A DNA stretch of 15,594 nucleotides. Source: Candidatus Helarchaeota archaeon. Lineage in GTDB: Archaea; Asgardarchaeota; Lokiarchaeia; Helarchaeales; HEL-GB-A. Shown piece after piece: positions 6,602 through 13,893 of this stretch (position 1 is the first letter of the stretch; each line of letters starts with the position of its first letter). The position numbers and the translations under genes were made by a program. The DNA is taken from the NCBI GenBank assembly GCA_013375405.1, contig JABXJU010000092.1, positions 1 through 15,594 of the forward strand. Direction: 5' to 3'. Below the pieces are notes generated by a model that saw nothing but the letters and a program-made list of their open reading frames with translations, did no database searches and was not told the DNA's origin.

Positions 6602-7903
6602 TCACATCTGCATATTTTCAAATAAGACTCCCATGCCATTTCCGAAGCCCGCACACAAAGTGAATAATCCAAGACGTTTATGATTCTGAATCATTTCCCA
6701 CAATAGTTCAACAGCCCATGCAACGCCCGAGGCCCCAATTGGATGTCCTCCAGCAATAGCCCCTCCGCTAGTATTCAATCTTTCATCACTTAAGGCATCG
6801 CTTCCTAGTTCAATCATGGTAACGAAGGGAACACTTGCAAATGCTTCATTAATATGAATGAGATCAAAGTCGTCAAACTTCATTCCTTGGCGTTTCAGTA
6901 TTTTTTGTGTAGCAGGAATTGGGCCTGTTAACACGATGCGTGGATCGGATGCACTATTTGAAATATCTATGATTCTGGCTAATGGCTTAATACTCAATTG
7001 TTCAGCTTTTTCTTCAGTCATTAATGTCATTGCCGCACCACCATCCGAGATGGCGCTACTATTTCCTGCATGAATGACACCACCACGTGCAAAGCGAGGC
7101 TGTAAGCTTCTCATTTTCTCCATTGCCTTCTCAGGTTTGTCAAGATACACAGCTCTCGGCGTTTCATCCACCGTACATGTTTTTGTCACAGGTTTTCTCG
7201 TTTCAGGATCTCTTATTTTTCTGCCATTATCGTCTAATTGCATTATTGTTATTGGCATTATTCTGGGTTCATATTTTTCCTTTTGTCTTTGAATTTTAAT
7301 CATATTTCTATGACTGCGTGCAGCAAATTCATCCAAATCCTCTCGTTTTAAGTTCCACATTCCTGCTATCTTTTCACCCGCTGCTCCTAATCCGAGCGTC
7401 CTTTTCATGAAAAGTTTTTCAATAAAGGTTTGGTGTTTATGGCCATCCTTAATCTGGGCTTGGATACTACTCCCAAGCGGAAAAATGGATAATAACTCTT
7501 GTCCGCCAGCTATTCCAATTTCACCTTGACCTAAAGCGAGCATATTGTTAATATATTGGATTGCAGAAGTACCAGAATTGCAATAGGAATCGCATGTTAC
7601 CCCAAATACAGGAAAAAAATCTTCACTTTCTTGTAACACAGCAGAGATCCTTCCAATATCTCCAGATTGTGCTCCATACTGCCCCGAACATCCATAAGCT
7701 ACCGCCTCAATGTCCTGTGGAGCAAGTTCTCCTTTGGCTTTAGATATTGTATCATTAAAAATATTACCTAATACTTGGGCTCCAAAATTTTGTGGAGATG
7801 CCCAATAAAACATCCCTTTTTTTTGACCTGCCTTCCATCCACTTTTCCCCATCGGCGCTCTCTTGGCAGATACTACAACTACACTTTTTACATTTTTTGT
7901 CAT
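6602..7903 (-). CDS. Thiolase (acetyl-CoA C-acyltransferase)
   Basis: A 433-residue thiolase: cleaves 3-ketoacyl-CoA with CoA to acetyl-CoA plus a shortened acyl-CoA, or runs the condensation in reverse. The nucleophile Cys108 lies in DSYCNSGTSAIQ; HINEAFASVPF (NEAF at 352-355), GGAIAGGHPIGASG with His387, and LCAGFGNGMG with the second catalytic Cys417 are all in place. This full Cys-His-Cys set argues for a true thiolase rather than an HMG-CoA-synthase-like or SCP2-type relative. The length is nearer the longer FadI-like forms than the roughly 390-residue acetoacetyl-CoA thiolases. Start: ATG at 7903 with GGATG a few bases upstream; an adjoining TTG at 7906 is less likely. It has its own promoter (7953-7962) behind a terminator of the upstream SDR operon. 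Its orientation next to the SDR and SCP2 genes supports a beta-oxidation role. Confidence 0.93.
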   Translation of the reverse strand: MTKNVKSVVVVSAKRAPMGKSGWKAGQKKGMFYWASPQNFGAQVLGNIFNDTISKAKGELAPQDIEAVAYGCSGQYGAQSGDIGRISAVLQESEDFFPVFGVTCDSYCNSGTSAIQYINNMLALGQGEIGIAGGQELLSIFPLGSSIQAQIKDGHKHQTFIEKLFMKRTLGLGAAGEKIAGMWNLKREDLDEFAARSHRNMIKIQRQKEKYEPRIMPITIMQLDDNGRKIRDPETRKPVTKTCTVDETPRAVYLDKPEKAMEKMRSLQPRFARGGVIHAGNSSAISDGGAAMTLMTEEKAEQLSIKPLARIIDISNSASDPRIVLTGPIPATQKILKRQGMKFDDFDLIHINEAFASVPFVTMIELGSDALSDERLNTSGGAIAGGHPIGASGVAWAVELLWEMIQNHKRLGLFTLCAGFGNGMGVLFENMQM

Positions 7904-7952
7904 CAAAATACATCCATTTCTAAATTATTTTCGTTTGTGAATAATTTTGATA

Positions 7953-7962
7953 ATTTATATAA
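7953..7962 (-). promoter_or_regulatory. TATA box for thiolase
   Basis: On the minus strand the sequence reads TTATATAAAT within a T/A-rich context, about 50 nt before the thiolase ATG at 7903. Transcription would start near 7928-7930, leaving a leader of about 25 nt that includes the ribosome-site-like GGATG. Confidence 0.55.
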
Positions 7963-7995
7963 AAAAATTACTAAAATAAAAATAAATCTAGTTTT

Positions 7996-8010
7996 AAAAA
8001 AGATAAAAAA
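7996..8010 (-). terminator. Double T-tract terminator after SDR gene
   Basis: Directly after the SDR stop codon the minus strand has six T's, ATC, then six or more T's. This is a typical archaeal intrinsic terminator and separates the SDR operon from the thiolase promoter about 35 bp further on. Confidence 0.55.
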
Positions 8011-8790
8011 TTAGCGTGCAGTCCAGCCGCCATCTAAAAGGAGGTCTGCACCCGTCATATATGATGAATCCTCATTTGCAAGAAAAAAGATTCCTCTTGC
8101 GATTTCCATTGGGTCTGCCCATCGTCCAATAACGCCTTCTTCCTCAAATTCTTTTTTAACCACTTCATAATCCACACCCCGATCCCTTGCTTGTTTAGTA
8201 ACATCGCCAACTAACATCGGTGTATCTGTTGCCCCTGGTGATACTGAATTGACTCGAATATTGTAAGGCGCCAAATCTAAGGCCAATGCTTTTGTCATCC
8301 CCCGGATTCCATGCTTTGTGCTACAATAAAGGGCATGATTTACTTGCCCGATATGTCCCGCAACAGAAGCAAGATTAATTATAATTCCAGATTTTTGCTT
8401 TTTTAAATATGGAATCACATAATGACAGCAGAAATATGGTCCTTTAAGATTTACATTAATAAGAAGATTATATTCCTCCTCAGGCATATCCTCTATTTGG
8501 CCCACTCTAACAACTCCCGCATTATTGATGAGAATATCAATCCTTCCTCCATAAGTTTCTAATGCTTTATCTACCATGGCCTTAACTTCATTTCCTTTCG
8601 TAACATCACATTTAATAAATAAGGCATCCCCACCTTCTTTTTTTACCATGTCGAGAGTTTCTTTTCCACCTTCCTCATTAATATCTGACAGCACGAGTTT
8701 TGCCCCTTTATTCCCAAACAATACTGCTGTAGATCGTCCGATTCCTGAAGATGCTCCAGTTAAAATCACTATTTTATCTTTTATAGTCAT
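8011..8790 (-). CDS. Short-chain dehydrogenase/reductase (classical SDR, NAD-type)
   Basis: A 259-residue classical SDR interconverting a hydroxyl and a keto group using a nicotinamide cofactor. The Rossmann motif TGASSGIG is at residues 11-18, NNAG at 89-92, Asn113, Ser142 (NLASVAG), and Tyr155/Lys159 (YCSTK), so the N-S-Y-K tetrad is complete. Asp36 at the end of the second strand (LVLSDINEE) favours NAD(H) over NADP(H). The C-terminus MTGADLLLDGGW is typical. An SD-like GAGGAAA lies before the ATG at 8790. It is the last gene of a four-gene operon with M24, SCP2 and Gfo/Idh genes, and the thiolase follows in the same orientation. A 3-hydroxyacyl-CoA dehydrogenase role in beta-oxidation is therefore plausible, but FabG-like, alcohol or sugar dehydrogenases look alike at this level. 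Confidence 0.93.
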   Translation of the reverse strand: MTIKDKIVILTGASSGIGRSTAVLFGNKGAKLVLSDINEEGGKETLDMVKKEGGDALFIKCDVTKGNEVKAMVDKALETYGGRIDILINNAGVVRVGQIEDMPEEEYNLLINVNLKGPYFCCHYVIPYLKKQKSGIIINLASVAGHIGQVNHALYCSTKHGIRGMTKALALDLAPYNIRVNSVSPGATDTPMLVGDVTKQARDRGVDYEVVKKEFEEEGVIGRWADPMEIARGIFFLANEDSSYMTGADLLLDGGWTAR

Positions 8791-8820
8791 TTTCTTTCCT
8801 CATTTTCCCTAATTTTTAAA

Positions 8821-9945
8821 TTAAACCACAAATATTTTCTTATCTAAGGAAGAGATTTGTTTACAGCCCGACTTTGTAACTTGATACGTGTCTTCTATAC
8901 CAAGCAACCCAAAATTCTTAAACGGAGTCCAAACCTCTACATCGAGTACCATATTTTCCTTAAAAGTTCCTTTCCCTTTTCTTACCATCGGGCTAAAGAA
9001 GTGGAATTCTTCAGTCTGTAACCCGATACTATGACCTGTCACGAAACAAGATAATCCTTTATTAAGCGATTTATGAAATTTTTTCGTCGCTTTTGCTACT
9101 TCACCTGCCATAATACCTGGCTTAATTTGATCTACACAATATTCTTGAACCTGAACCATTAAATCATGCTCTTTTTCTCCAATTGGTATGCCGATGGCAC
9201 AATGGCGGCTCACATCTGAAACATATCCTTCCCAAACAGCGCCAATATCATAACGTGCTAAATCTTCCTTATTCATGGAAGCTTTCACATATCCTGGGGC
9301 TTCTGGGTCTGACGCTCCAATCCCCAAGGTCAGATGGTCCCATCCCTCTGCACCCTCCAAAATAATCGTCTTTCGGGCTTCCTGCAGTAATTTCTCATCG
9401 GTGATCCCTTCTTTAGTAATGTTAATCATTGCCAATATTGCCTTTTCTGCGATTTCTGTCGATTTCTGAATCCGTCTTATCTCTTCGGCGGATTTCACAA
9501 GTCGCATTTCAATGAACGCTTCATCTGCATTCACTATCGTTGCATCAGGTAGTTTTTCCATAATATATTCAGCTTGATATCGCGGCATGGAGGCTTCTAA
9601 TCCTATCACCTTATCCGTTGAACTCCATTCAGTTAGGACATCAAGTGTATATTTCAATGCCATCTTAGGGGCGCCAATCCCACGGATATCCCTGATCCAT
9701 GATAACAGCTTTGCACTCTGATAAAGCATCCAAGCGATTAGACACTCCTCTCCATCGCGCCTGATCAACACAAGACTTGGATATTGGTTCTGTAAAACAA
9801 AAAGAATCGGGTTTTTCGCTACGTGGAGGGTTGGCAGACCACTTGCATAAAAAATATTCTCTGGCGAGGATGCGATCAGAACATCGATATTTCGCTTCTC
9901 CATAATTTCGGTTGCTCTATCTTTAGTGAAGCCTATTGGATTCAT
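8821..9945 (-). CDS. M24 family metallohydrolase (Xaa-Pro peptidase/creatinase-like)
   Basis: A 374-residue two-domain pita-bread-fold protein: an N-terminal creatinase-like domain (about 1-145, with IDVLIASSPENIFYASGLP) and a C-terminal M24 domain. The expected metal-binding set is visible: Asp233 (RYDIGA), Asp244 (GYVSDVSR), His305 (TGHSIGLQTEE), Glu337 (DVEVWTP) and Glu351 (GIEDTYQV). All five ligands are kept, which favours a dinuclear-metal hydrolase such as a prolidase or aminopeptidase P over creatinase, which lacks metal. DMSP lyase DddP and other non-peptidase members share this fold, so the substrate is open. The start is the ATG at 9945 with GGAGAGG upstream, overlapping the SCP2 intergenic gap of 12 bp. 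The SDR gene follows after 30 bp, so the genes are co-transcribed. The reason for its presence in a lipid-like operon is unclear. Confidence 0.88.
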   Translation of the reverse strand: MNPIGFTKDRATEIMEKRNIDVLIASSPENIFYASGLPTLHVAKNPILFVLQNQYPSLVLIRRDGEECLIAWMLYQSAKLLSWIRDIRGIGAPKMALKYTLDVLTEWSSTDKVIGLEASMPRYQAEYIMEKLPDATIVNADEAFIEMRLVKSAEEIRRIQKSTEIAEKAILAMINITKEGITDEKLLQEARKTIILEGAEGWDHLTLGIGASDPEAPGYVKASMNKEDLARYDIGAVWEGYVSDVSRHCAIGIPIGEKEHDLMVQVQEYCVDQIKPGIMAGEVAKATKKFHKSLNKGLSCFVTGHSIGLQTEEFHFFSPMVRKGKGTFKENMVLDVEVWTPFKNFGLLGIEDTYQVTKSGCKQISSLDKKIFVV

Positions 9946-9957
9946 GAACCTCTCCCA

Positions 9958-10308
9958 TTAATCGTCATCATCTTCATCCATCAGAACTTCAAATTTTGTA
10001 AGATCTGGTAGATTTCCCTTTGCTTCAAGTTCTCCATTCATAAAGGCTTCCATTGGATCTACTTCGCCCTCTGTAATTCCAATTATTATAGCTGAAGTCG
10101 TAATAACTTGCATTGATGCGGCATCATCTTTTCCCTCCTCGACTTTCGCCTTCTGATTTTCTATAATAAATTTGAAATTGGCATCAATATCTTTTATTGT
10201 AAATTGTAAAGTCTTATTGAAATCCTCAAAACGTTCCATGATATATGGATCCTCCATTTTCGCGACCCAATGATTCAAGGCTTTTAAAACTTCTTCCTTT
10301 GTTCCCAT
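9958..10308 (-). CDS. SCP2 sterol-carrier-type lipid-binding protein
   Basis: A 116-residue protein with the SCP2 fold pattern: LQFTIKDIDANFKFIIENQK (strand, turn, strand), then ITTSAIIIGITEGEVDP, MEAFMNGELEAKGNL, and a final helix. The I-T-x-G-x-x-D-P-M-E-A-F-x-x-G sequence is the most recognisable part. SCP2 domains hold hydrophobic ligands such as fatty acyl-CoAs and are often found with thiolases or dehydrogenases of beta-oxidation. The protein ends in an unusual acidic tail, DEDDDD. It lies 25 bp after the Gfo/Idh gene and 12 bp before the M24 gene, in one operon. No clear ribosome site precedes its ATG, suggesting translation coupled to the upstream gene. Soluble and cytoplasmic, as no signal or membrane segment is seen. 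Confidence 0.8.
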   Translation of the reverse strand: MGTKEEVLKALNHWVAKMEDPYIMERFEDFNKTLQFTIKDIDANFKFIIENQKAKVEEGKDDAASMQVITTSAIIIGITEGEVDPMEAFMNGELEAKGNLPDLTKFEVLMDEDDDD

Positions 10309-10333
10309 GTCAACAACATCTTCAATCTAAATT

Positions 10334-11461
10334 TTACCAACTTAATTGATCATAATTGTTTTGAATTACCTTTTCTATTCCATCAAATAATGCTTTCGTC
10401 CCCTCCGCTTTTATAATCTTCTTCAATTCATCCATGCTAGTAGTTCCTTTGTTCTTGGCTGCAAGATAAGCAAGATGCGCTACTGCAACAGCTTCTTTCG
10501 CCTGTTCAGGGGTAAATTCAGGCGTTTTATCATTTAATATACATTCAGCAAAATAGACATCTTCAATGCGGAATGAAATGGTATAATAACGTGGAAAAGG
10601 ACCATGTTCAAGCTCTGGACTATAAAACTGACCCTCCCATTCTTCCTTCAGGGTAGAGAAAATCTGAACTGGCTTTTCCCAAGCATGATCCTCAAGAATT
10701 GTGCCTTTAGTGCCGTGGAGCTCAAGGCGATTCGTGGGAGTGTGAATAGCCGCAGTGGTAACGGTCACTTCAACCATAGCACCGTTCTTGTAACGTAGAT
10801 GAACTAGTGCGGTATCATCCCCTTTATTCGGAGGGCTTGGCAACGCCTTGTAAACCCAACACTGGGCGGATTCCACCTCCCCAAGAATCCAATTTAAGGT
10901 CGCAAATTTATGAACCCCTTGATCAAACAATGCCCCTCCACCCCCTCTATCATAAGAAAACATCCAATGGTTAGGATCCAGAATTTTTTCGGGCCTGTCA
11001 TACGCCCCTTCATAAGCCCGACCGAGAAATACCTCTCCTATTAATCCTTGACTGACCGCATCTTTGATATATTGATGCGCAGGAAGGAATCTATGATTCT
11101 CGGCAATCATAAACTTCACTCCCGCCTTTTTCGTGGCAGCGATCATCTCATCACACTCTTCGAGCGAAGTTGCCATTGGTTTTTCACATAGTACATGCTT
11201 TCCCGCTTTTGCTGCCTCCACCACTATTTTTGCATGTAGATAATGGGGTAAAATGATATGAACTGCATCTATATCGCTTTCTAAAAGTTGATATAAATCA
11301 GCGTACGGCTCAATTTTTTGCCTTTTTGCAAACCGCTTTAAAATTTTGGGATCTATATCATAAGCTGCTACAAACTTCAATTTGGAGTTCCTCTTAATCC
11401 CAATCGCGTGCATAGTCGCGGCTTGTCCGCAGCCAATTACGCCAAACTTTACAAATGACAT
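10334..11461 (-). CDS. Gfo/Idh/MocA family oxidoreductase
   Basis: A 375-residue NAD(P)-dependent dehydrogenase of the glucose-fructose oxidoreductase / inositol dehydrogenase family, which usually oxidises or epimerises sugars, inositols or nucleotide-sugars. The N-terminal Rossmann domain carries GVIGCGQAATMHA; the EKP motif (VLCEKPMA) is at residues 93-95, its Lys94 being the usual catalytic lysine. The C-terminal domain has GGGALFDQGVHKFATLNWIL, with Asp180 and His184 in the D-x3-H arrangement used for substrate binding. It is the first gene of the operon leading to SCP2, M24 and SDR genes. The ribosome site GAGGAG lies about six bases before the ATG at 11461, and an AT-rich box at about 11491-11505 on the minus strand may be the promoter. 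The substrate cannot be inferred. Confidence 0.92.
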   Translation of the reverse strand: MSFVKFGVIGCGQAATMHAIGIKRNSKLKFVAAYDIDPKILKRFAKRQKIEPYADLYQLLESDIDAVHIILPHYLHAKIVVEAAKAGKHVLCEKPMATSLEECDEMIAATKKAGVKFMIAENHRFLPAHQYIKDAVSQGLIGEVFLGRAYEGAYDRPEKILDPNHWMFSYDRGGGGALFDQGVHKFATLNWILGEVESAQCWVYKALPSPPNKGDDTALVHLRYKNGAMVEVTVTTAAIHTPTNRLELHGTKGTILEDHAWEKPVQIFSTLKEEWEGQFYSPELEHGPFPRYYTISFRIEDVYFAECILNDKTPEFTPEQAKEAVAVAHLAYLAAKNKGTTSMDELKKIIKAEGTKALFDGIEKVIQNNYDQLSW

Positions 11462-11593
11462 AAAAATCTCCTCACTAAAAAAAAGGCGAATGATTATTTA
11501 TTGTTTATTGTGCTCAGAAATCCCACCACTAATTTTAAAAATCTAAAAAATCCATAAACAACAACTATTCCTTTGAACGGAGGTGAGAAGCAT

Positions 11594-11905
11594 ATGTTTG
11601 TTATGATTACTATGGAAGCCCCACTTGACAAGGCACCTGAAATGACAAAGGTTTTCTTAAAGCTGGTGCAAGGTAAAAAATCCCCCCATCTAAAAAATCG
11701 AGGTGTGTATGGGACCCACGGTGATACAGGATATAAATGGTACAACATAGTTGAAGTAGACGACGCGAATTTAGAGAAGGGTTTTATTGACATGATGAAA
11801 AACTTAGTCCCCTTCGACGATATTGAAGGATATAAAGTGAAAATGGAATTATTAATGAAAGCAAGAGATGCAGCGACTGTGATGATGGAAGCCGGCAAGG
11901 TTTAA
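11594..11905 (+). CDS. Small protein, possibly dimeric alpha/beta-barrel type
   Basis: A 103-residue soluble protein. It begins with a strand (MFVMITMEAP), then a helix (KAPEMTKVFLKLVQ), strand GVYGTHG, strand YKWYNIVEVDD, helix NLEKGFIDMMKNL, strand GYKVKMELLM and a C-terminal helix. That order resembles ferredoxin-like domains that pair into dimeric alpha/beta barrels (monooxygenase-like or DUF-type proteins), but I cannot name a family. The start is set by a very strong ribosome site, GGAGGTGAG at 11579-11587, seven bases before the ATG at 11594. An in-frame TTG at 11573 would contain that site and is rejected. It is divergent from the Gfo/Idh operon and followed by a T-rich terminator, so it is probably expressed alone, and the strong site suggests efficient translation. 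Confidence 0.6.
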   Translation: MFVMITMEAPLDKAPEMTKVFLKLVQGKKSPHLKNRGVYGTHGDTGYKWYNIVEVDDANLEKGFIDMMKNLVPFDDIEGYKVKMELLMKARDAATVMMEAGKV

Positions 11906-11907
11906 AA

Positions 11908-11928
11908 TTCTTTCTTTTTCTTTTTTTC
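11908..11928 (+). terminator. T-rich terminator after the small protein gene
   Basis: Right after the stop codon the plus strand holds a pyrimidine run with T's interrupted by three C's, ending in seven T's. No stem is needed for archaeal termination. The next gene starts 100 bp further on. Confidence 0.5.
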
Positions 11929-11979
11929 TATGAATTGATTTTCTATTGTTGGTAGTATTCGTAAAATTTAAAATTGGAT

Positions 11980-12006
11980 TAATTAACTTCTGCATGTAAT
12001 TAACTT
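11980..12006 (+). repeat. Pair of TAATTAACTT direct repeats upstream of a membrane protein gene
   Basis: TAATTAACTT occurs at 11980-11989 and again at 11997-12006, 17 bp apart start to start. It lies just downstream of an AT-rich box (about 11966-11975) and upstream of the ATG at 12029. It could be an operator, but low-complexity AT sequence makes a chance origin possible. Confidence 0.35.
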
Positions 12007-12028
12007 AAGTTCCAATAAGGGATTTATA

Positions 12029-12352
12029 ATGCCAAAGAAATTTAAGTGGGACCTCATACGCGCAACTGCAGTAATGGGTGGAATCGTTGGAATAATACTC
12101 AGTATTTTAATGTTATTACACATTTGGGGCCCGATTGGTGGCTTTATTGCACCGGAATGGGTAAGCGCAACCTTTGAAATTATAATTTGTTGTGTTATCT
12201 TATTTGGTTATGGAGTTCTCGGTTGGGATGTATGGAAACGTCATACCTTTATAATATATATCGCCAGTGGCATTGTTCTTATCGTATTATTTGGCAATCT
12301 CGCAGGAATCCTACTAGTGGTCGCGGGAATACCCATCCCGTTTGGTAGTTAG
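12029..12352 (+). CDS. Small three-span membrane protein (unknown)
   Basis: A 107-residue hydrophobic protein that I do not recognise. A short basic N-terminus (MPKKFKWDLIR) precedes three membrane helices at roughly 12-32, 46-67 and 74-100. The loops carry HIWGPIGGFIAPEW and GWDVWKRH; the positive-inside rule suggests a cytoplasmic N-terminus. There are no cysteine pairs, charged helix residues or catalytic motifs to suggest an enzyme or transporter. The start is ATG 12029 with only a weak AAGGGA eight to twelve bases upstream. It lies 36 bp before the PIG-L gene in the same direction, so the two may be co-transcribed. Its function may relate to membrane glycolipid metabolism, but that rests on position only. 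Confidence 0.6.
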   Translation: MPKKFKWDLIRATAVMGGIVGIILSILMLLHIWGPIGGFIAPEWVSATFEIIICCVILFGYGVLGWDVWKRHTFIIYIASGIVLIVLFGNLAGILLVVAGIPIPFGS

Positions 12353-12388
12353 CCTTTTGAAAAATTAAATGACATGTGAGGAAATACC

Positions 12389-13117
12389 ATGTTAAAACGA
12401 TATTCGTTCATATGTGCTCACCCTGACGATGAAGTGTATGTGGAAAGTTTTATTCGGCTAACGGTCCAGAGAGGGCATGATGTGGAACTTGTCTCGATGA
12501 CGAAAGGTGAGTATGGAACTCTGAATGCTAGTTTAAAAGGCGAAAAACTTGGTAAAATTCGCGTCAAGGAATTTCAAAATGCTGCTGAATCTTACGGCAT
12601 CTCAAAAGATAAAGTAAAGTTTCTGGGGATGATTGATGGACAAGTAACTGTCCAAAAGGCTATGAAAGCTCTTCGTAAATACTTTCAAAAACGCAAACCC
12701 GAGATAATATTTGCCCCTGAATACACCTTATCTGTGTATGTACATCCAGATCACTTAAATACAGGACGAGCTATTTGCCTTCTTCTTAAGAATGAATTCA
12801 CATCTCCCCGCCCCCGTCTATTTGTATTTCATTCATTCAAAAATAATGTGTTCCTTCGTTCTACTATGCATACTAAAGCGTTCCAGGCACACCAAAGTCA
12901 GATTCAAGTTATTGGCTTTTTGTTCCCACTTTTCTGGCTTTATAAGCTTATGAATGGATTCTTCTGTTGTCGCCGATTTATGTTTATGGAAGCATGCCGC
13001 CGAGTATCATTTAAGAAAAAAATCAAAATCACGTTCCTCGACCGCATTTTCCATGCAGCTGCAAGTTTCGGGAAGTTAATCTTTAAAGCCTGGTCCCCTG
13101 GGGAAAATAAAAAATAG
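12389..13117 (+). CDS. PIG-L / LmbE family deacetylase
   Basis: A 242-residue zinc-dependent N-acetylglucosamine deacetylase-type protein. The N-terminal AHPDDE motif gives His11, Asp13 and Asp14 (zinc ligands and the general base), and HPDHLNTG at 119-126 gives the third ligand, His122. Members remove acetyl groups from GlcNAc in GlcNAc-phosphatidylinositol, chito-oligosaccharides, or precursors of thiols and antibiotics. The C-terminal third is unlike soluble LmbE proteins: a hydrophobic, aromatic stretch at about 175-195 (GFLFPLFWLYKLMNGFF) followed by a very basic region, which suggests attachment to the membrane and a lipid-linked sugar substrate. GTGAGG at about 12375-12380 lies eight to nine bases before the ATG. 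It follows a small membrane protein gene by 36 bp. The substrate is not identifiable. Confidence 0.88.
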   Translation: MLKRYSFICAHPDDEVYVESFIRLTVQRGHDVELVSMTKGEYGTLNASLKGEKLGKIRVKEFQNAAESYGISKDKVKFLGMIDGQVTVQKAMKALRKYFQKRKPEIIFAPEYTLSVYVHPDHLNTGRAICLLLKNEFTSPRPRLFVFHSFKNNVFLRSTMHTKAFQAHQSQIQVIGFLFPLFWLYKLMNGFFCCRRFMFMEACRRVSFKKKIKITFLDRIFHAAASFGKLIFKAWSPGENKK

Positions 13118-13143
13118 AACTCCTATAGAAATTATAATCCAAC

Positions 13144-13533
13144 TCAGTAATAATGATATTTTTCACGTAACACTCTCCAAAAGGGTCTATCACTAAGCAC
13201 ACCGACCAATGCAAACTGCACCCATATAAAAATTCCACCAAGGGTGAACCAAGATAATACAAAACAGATCCAAAGCCATATATGCATTTCTTTGTCTAAA
13301 TTTTGTGATTCTATTTTCTCTTGGAGTATAATCAAATAAAACATTCCAGCTAGAATTCCACATATGAATCCTGGTAGATACCTAACCAATAAATCAGTTA
13401 AATACCCCCCAGGCTTCGCTGGAAATAAAGCCCACCATAAAACTGAAAGTCCAAACGTAAACCACGCTGTTAATTTATTTAACGGTCCAGCTACGCTGTA
13501 CCAATCTTCCCAAATTGCATCGCCAGAAACCAT
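13144..13533 (-). CDS. Membrane protein of unknown function
   Basis: A 129-residue protein with three hydrophobic segments at about 20-38 (LTAWFTFGLSVLWWALF), 50-70 (YLPGFICGILAGMFYLIILQ) and 84-111 (IWLWICFVLSWFTLGGIFIWVQFALVGV). It is rich in Trp and aromatic residues and ends in the basic and tyrosine-rich RPFWRVLREKYHYY. I recognise no family. The ATG at 13533 has no ribosome site; a box near 13568-13577 (minus strand, ACATAAAAG) could give a short-leader transcript. Its promoter region lies inside the degenerate repeat array at 13536-13678. It converges with the PIG-L gene, with only 26 bp between the stop codons. Confidence 0.6.
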   Translation of the reverse strand: MVSGDAIWEDWYSVAGPLNKLTAWFTFGLSVLWWALFPAKPGGYLTDLLVRYLPGFICGILAGMFYLIILQEKIESQNLDKEMHIWLWICFVLSWFTLGGIFIWVQFALVGVLSDRPFWRVLREKYHYY

Positions 13534-13535
13534 TT

Positions 13536-13678
13536 TTTATCACATATCCGCGTTATTTCTTTTTCCTTCTTTTATGTCGCATTCAACGCATTTTTTTCTT
13601 GCGCCATTTATCACGCATTTTTTCTCATTGGTTCGTGCTTTTTATCACGTTTTATTAAATTCTCATTGCTTGTTCTTT
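13536..13678. repeat. Degenerate tandem repeat array, four units of about 34-38 bp
   Basis: Units begin at 13536, 13571, 13607 and 13641. Three begin with TTTATCAC and one with TTTATGTC; CGCATT occurs twice in unit 2 and once in unit 3; units 3 and 4 both continue to TTCTCATTG. A fourth TTTATCAC lies outside the array at 13833-13840, nearer mcrB. The array fills the gap after the start of the minus-strand membrane protein and lies about 300-440 bp upstream of mcrB. The regular spacing of about 35 bp, a little over three helical turns, fits a multi-site binding region better than chance. Confidence 0.6.
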
Positions 13679-13798
13679 CTATGATTCCATGTTTTAAATT
13701 CTTTTTTGATATTTGGTAGTTATTAATTTTACACGCGCGCGGAACTTTTGGGATTACAGCTTTGATAATCACCTATGCAAAAATTTTTTAATGAGGAA

Positions 13799-13842
13799 AG
13801 AGCAAATATTCATAACAGTGTTAGAGCAAATATTTATCACAG
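13799..13842 (+). repeat. Imperfect 20-bp direct repeat upstream of mcrB
   Basis: Copies at 13799-13818 and 13823-13842 match at 18 of 20 positions, including AGAGCAAATATT, and are offset by 24 bp. They lie 135-178 bp before the mcrB ATG. This suggests two binding sites for one regulator, or a local duplication. Confidence 0.65.
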
Positions 13843-13870
13843 AATATAAGTATTAAAAAACTTTTTTCAT

Positions 13871-13893
13871 AAATGCGTGAAATTCTCGCATTT
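13871..13893. repeat. Inverted repeat AAATGCG-N9-CGCATTT upstream of mcrB
   Basis: Perfect 7-bp arms at 13871-13877 and 13887-13893 with a 9-bp centre. The half-site CGCATT also occurs three times in the array at 13571-13640. A dimeric helix-turn-helix regulator could bind here; if transcribed, it could also form a short hairpin. Confidence 0.5.

Noticed and set aside
8821..9945. Creatinase or DMSP lyase (DddP) identity for the M24 protein
   Set aside because: All five metal ligands are present, unlike creatinase, and nothing specific to DddP can be recognised. It is kept at family level.
11494..11898. 134-residue minus-strand ORF opposite the small protein at 11594
   Set aside because: The plus-strand frame has a perfect ribosome site and regular secondary structure. 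The minus frame has low-complexity hydrophobic sequence and no start signal.
13536..13678. CRISPR-like array upstream of mcrB
   Set aside because: The units are degenerate along their whole length, directly abutting, and have no identical repeats alternating with unique spacers. There are no cas genes.
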